NCBI GenBank assembly: GCA_964454675.1
Contig: CAYVUB010000029.1
Span: 1-33,444 of the forward strand
DNA from: CAYVUB01 sp964454675
Lineage (GTDB): Bacteria > Bacteroidota > Bacteroidia > Flavobacteriales > Flavobacteriaceae
Direction of reading: 5' to 3'
DNA length: 33,444 bases
Part shown: positions 31,716 through 33,444 of the stretch, in pieces
How the letters are laid out: each line of letters starts with the position of its first letter
Numbering within the stretch: position 1 is the first letter of the stretch
Program-made: the position numbers and the translations under genes
The notes under the pieces: generated by a model
Databases searched by the model: none
What the model saw: the letters and a program-made list of their open reading frames with translations, nothing else
Told to the model about the DNA's origin: nothing

Positions 31716-32999
31716 TTATTCTGATATTTTAAAACCAAGAGATTTCAGGTCTTCCCAAAACGTTGGATATGACTTTGAAACGACTTCGGCATCTTCAATA
31801 ATAATTGGCACTTTTAATGCCAGCGGTGCAAATGCCATTGCCATACGGTGGTCGTTATAGGTAGCAACAGCCTTCCTTAACCCCTCCAAAGGGAGGGAAT
31901 TTACTCCATCTACAAATAAATTGTGTGGTTTTAATTCCAAACTATCGTTAGTTACTTTAACATTTCCTCCAAGTTTTTCAAGTTCTGTTTTGAGTGCCAA
32001 AAGCCGGTCGGTTTCTTTGATTTTCAACGTATGAAGTCCTGTTAATTTACATTCCAACCCTAAACCAAAACATGTGACGGCAATGGTTTGAGCGATATCG
32101 GGACAATTATTTAAGTTATGAGTTATGAGTTGTGAGTTGTGAGTTGTGAGTTTTGAAATTGTTATTGAATTATTGTCATTGAAAACCGTTTCTACACCAA
32201 AATCTTTATAAATATCAACCAATACAGAATCGCCTTGCAAGCTGTTTTGCTTGTAACTTGATAGTGTGATTTTTGTGCCGATTTTTGATAAAGCAACAAT
32301 GCTGTAAAAGTAGGATGCCGATGACCAATCGCTTTCAATAAGCCCTCTAACCCCCAAAGGGAAAATTTCTAACAAAGGTGAAACGTTGATTTTATTTTCA
32401 ATAAAAGAGGTTTTAACACCAATGTCGTTAAGCAACGCCAATGTCATGTTGATATAGGGTATGGACGTAATTTGACCTTCAAGGGTCAATTCCAAGCCGT
32501 TTTCCAATTTTGGCGCGATTAATAATAATGCCGAAATATACTGGCTGCTCACATTAGCATTGAGTGTTACTTTATTTTTGGTAAGCTCTTTACCTATTAT
32601 TTTTAATGGCGGACAACCGTGGGTTTCTAAATAAGTTATATCAGCTCCAAGACTATTTAAAGCGGTTACAAGCACTTCAATTGGCCGTTCTTTCATACGT
32701 GATGAACCGGTCAATATAATTTCATTACCTTCCTGGATGGCAAAAAAAGCGGTAAGAAAACGCATGGCGGTTCCGGCGTGATGGATGTCAAGCCTCCTAA
32801 CCCCCAAAAAGGGAACGCTTCTTGAATCTGTTATTGCGGTTTTCATTATTTCAGAATCATCAGAATTTGAGGCGTTTTCTATAATAATGGATGGATACAA
32901 TGCTTGCAGCAATAATAACCGGTTGGTTTCACTCTTGGAACCTGTGATAACAATTGACGATTGACTATTAACTATTGATTTATGAAGTATGATATTCAT
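31716..32999 (-). CDS. aroA: EPSP synthase with five in-frame repeat insertions
   Basis: Makes 5-enolpyruvylshikimate 3-phosphate in the chorismate pathway. It has 427 residues. Active-site motifs are all intact: GSKSETNR (20-27), HHAGTAMRFL (73-82), SRMKERPIE (100-108), SSQYISALL (151-159), PDIAQ (300-304), KETDRL (328-333) and NDHRMAMAF (382-390). Between them lie segments encoded by repeats: residues about 8-16 and 283-296 by 7-bp tandem repeats, and 61-70, 212-220 and 368-377 by a GGGGTTAGG element (SVPFLGVRRL, FPLGVRGLI, SLPLEGLRKA). All keep the frame and fall in likely loops. The gene follows mazG by 11 bp. The enzyme probably works, since no catalytic residue is lost. Confidence 0.94.
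   Translation of the reverse strand: MNIILHKSIVNSQSSIVITGSKSETNRLLLLQALYPSIIIENASNSDDSEIMKTAITDSRSVPFLGVRRLDIHHAGTAMRFLTAFFAIQEGNEIILTGSSRMKERPIEVLVTALNSLGADITYLETHGCPPLKIIGKELTKNKVTLNANVSSQYISALLLIAPKLENGLELTLEGQITSIPYINMTLALLNDIGVKTSFIENKINVSPLLEIFPLGVRGLIESDWSSASYFYSIVALSKIGTKITLSSYKQNSLQGDSVLVDIYKDFGVETVFNDNNSITISKLTTHNSQLITHNLNNCPDIAQTIAVTCFGLGLECKLTGLHTLKIKETDRLLALKTELEKLGGNVKVTNDSLELKPHNLFVDGVNSLPLEGLRKAVATYNDHRMAMAFAPLALKVPIIIEDAEVVSKSYPTFWEDLKSLGFKISE
31869..31899 (-). repeat. R4 element in aroA, copy c
   Basis: Minus strand TTCCCTCCCTTTGGAGGGG then TTAAGGAAGGCT. It encodes SLPLEGLRKA (residues 368-377), four residues before NDHRMAM. Confidence 0.75.
32113..32154. repeat. Heptad tandem repeat inside aroA
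   Basis: Six 7-bp units on the plus strand: AAGTTAT, GAGTTAT, GAGTTGT three times, GAGTTTT. The 42 bp are exactly 14 codons, giving KLTTHNSQLITHNL (residues 283-296), just before the PDIAQ motif. Confidence 0.85.
32340..32364 (-). repeat. R4 element in aroA, copy b
   Basis: Minus strand TTTTCCCTTTGGGGG then TTAGAGGGCTT. It encodes FPLGVRGLI (residues 213-221). Confidence 0.75.
32790..32815 (-). repeat. R4 element in aroA, copy a
   Basis: Minus strand GTTCCCTTTTTGGGGG then TTAGGAGGCTT. It encodes VPFLGVRRL (residues 62-70), three residues before the HHAGTAMRF motif. Confidence 0.75.
32950..32977. repeat. Heptad tract at the aroA N-terminus
   Basis: Four 7-bp units: ACAATTG, ACGATTG, ACTATTA, ACTATTG. 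It encodes residues about 8-17 (SIVNSQSSIV), directly ahead of the phosphate-binding GSKSETNR. Confidence 0.6.
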
Positions 33000-33010
33000 T
33001 TAAACGGATA

Positions 33011-33361
33011 CTATAAAGTCCCTTTTGGTGATTTAGGGGCTAATTTTTCATTATTTTGATGCCTGTCGTGGTCACGTTTTGTTTTTTTATCCATTTTTTT
33101 ATCGAAAGCAGCTTGTAAATCAATACCCGTTTGATTGGCAAGGCATAGCACGACAAACACCACATCGGCAAGTTCTTCGCCAAGGTCTTTGTCTTTATCG
33201 CTTTCTTTTTCGCTTTGCTCGCCATAACGGCGCGCAATGATACGGGCAACTTCACCTACTTCTTCGGTAAGCTGTGCCATATTGGTCAGTTCATTGAAGT
33301 AGCGAACGCCGTGTTCTTTAATCCAGTCATCAACTGTTTTTTGGGCATTTTGGATGTTCAT
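33011..33361 (-). CDS. MazG-like nucleotide pyrophosphohydrolase
   Basis: A 116-residue all-alpha NTP pyrophosphohydrolase of the MazG-like type, which cleaves (d)NTPs to monophosphates as house-cleaning. The metal-binding motif is EEVGE (33-37) with EELADV (62-67) in the next helix, and the basic KRDHDRHQNNEKL follows. The last residues, APKSPKGTL, are encoded by an R4 element in reverse orientation (33017-33042), a probable repeat-derived tail. It lies 27 bp after dtd and 11 bp before aroA, so dtd-mazG-aroA form an operon. Confidence 0.87.
   Translation of the reverse strand: MNIQNAQKTVDDWIKEHGVRYFNELTNMAQLTEEVGEVARIIARRYGEQSEKESDKDKDLGEELADVVFVVLCLANQTGIDLQAAFDKKMDKKTKRDHDRHQNNEKLAPKSPKGTL
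33017..33042 (+). repeat. R4 element at the 3' end of the mazG-like gene
   Basis: Plus strand AGTCCCTTTTGGTGA then TTTAGGGGCTA, matching the aroA copies (TTCCCTTTTTGGGGG / TTAGGAGGCTT) but on the opposite strand. Its complement encodes LAPKSPKGT (residues 107-115). Confidence 0.65.
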
Positions 33362-33388
33362 AATAGTAATTTAAAAGTCAAATATACA

Positions 33389-33444
33389 CTATTCCTTATT
33401 TTTTGTGTCTATGATAATCGTTACGGGACCATCATTTAAAAGCT
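33389..33444 (-). CDS. dtd: D-aminoacyl-tRNA deacylase, C-terminal fragment
   Basis: Only the last 17 codons and the stop are inside the window. They read LLNDGPVTIIIDTKNKE. NDGPVT is the conserved C-terminal motif of DTD, which removes D-amino acids from mischarged tRNAs. The gene continues past the right edge. It lies 27 bp upstream of the mazG-like gene on the same strand, so it probably leads the operon. Confidence 0.8.
   Translation of the reverse strand, partial: LLNDGPVTIIIDTKNKE

Noticed and set aside
32113..32154. Possible CRISPR-like array
   Set aside because: Units are 7 bp, directly adjacent, without spacers and inside a coding gene. No cas genes are present.

Overview
This window is chromosomal DNA of a low-GC member of the Bacteroidota, almost certainly class Flavobacteriia. 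The signs are type IX secretion (T9SS) C-terminal sorting domains on three proteins, a single-chain GlyRS, DUF4271 and DUF4296 proteins, repeated TAnnTTTG promoter -7 boxes, few Shine-Dalgarno sequences, and several families of short palindromic or tandem repeats between genes. No rRNA, tRNA or CRISPR array was seen. No complete insertion sequence was seen either.

Layout, left to right. 1-1286: an accessory PH-like/membrane protein gene beside an unusual non-coding edge, then a hairpin-rich gap. 1287-4306 (minus): DUF4271 protein, hemD, glyS. 4394-6932 (plus): polyprenol-phosphate mannosyltransferase, dihydroorotase, DUF4296 lipoprotein. 6946-10422: NAD-dependent epimerase (minus), tyrS (plus), LuxE-like acyl-protein synthetase (minus). 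10495-12713 (minus): a large T9SS-secreted protein and a tiny protein that is almost only a sorting domain. 13104-14831 (plus): PhoB/PhoR-type two-component pair. 14805-15860 (minus): glycosyltransferase. 16076-17822 (plus): trmB, a LysE-type exporter, an alkyltransferase-like protein. 17973-20855 (plus): Mrp ATPase, NifU-type scaffold, thioredoxin-reductase-like ferredoxin reductase and 2Fe-2S ferredoxin, an Fe-S/redox group. 20881-23056 (minus): metallophosphoesterase and glutaryl-CoA-dehydrogenase-like enzyme. 23296-24210 (plus): secreted unknown. 24325-26693 (minus): ECF sigma factor, membrane anti-sigma candidate and beta-barrel protein. 26768-27745 (minus): polyprenyl diphosphate synthase. 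28037-29200 (plus): T9SS-secreted adhesin-like protein. 29252-33444 (minus): rlmN, queA, aroA, mazG-like and the 3' end of dtd.

Most genes are housekeeping: translation (glyS, tyrS, trmB, queA, rlmN, dtd), cofactor and nucleotide metabolism (hemD, dihydroorotase, aroA, polyprenyl synthase) and envelope functions. The most unusual signal is not a gene cluster but the repeat load. At least six short-repeat families occur here. Five repeat tracts lie inside the aroA reading frame, all in frame and all missing the catalytic motifs, and a sixth forms the C-terminus of the neighbouring mazG-like gene. A 147-bp element with 18-bp terminal inverted repeats and internal hairpin potential (12833-12979) looks like a MITE, and a solo copy of its end overlaps another stop codon. 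I see no convincing new defence or biosynthetic system. The in-frame colonisation of aroA/mazG by repeats and the MITE-like element are what I would follow up.
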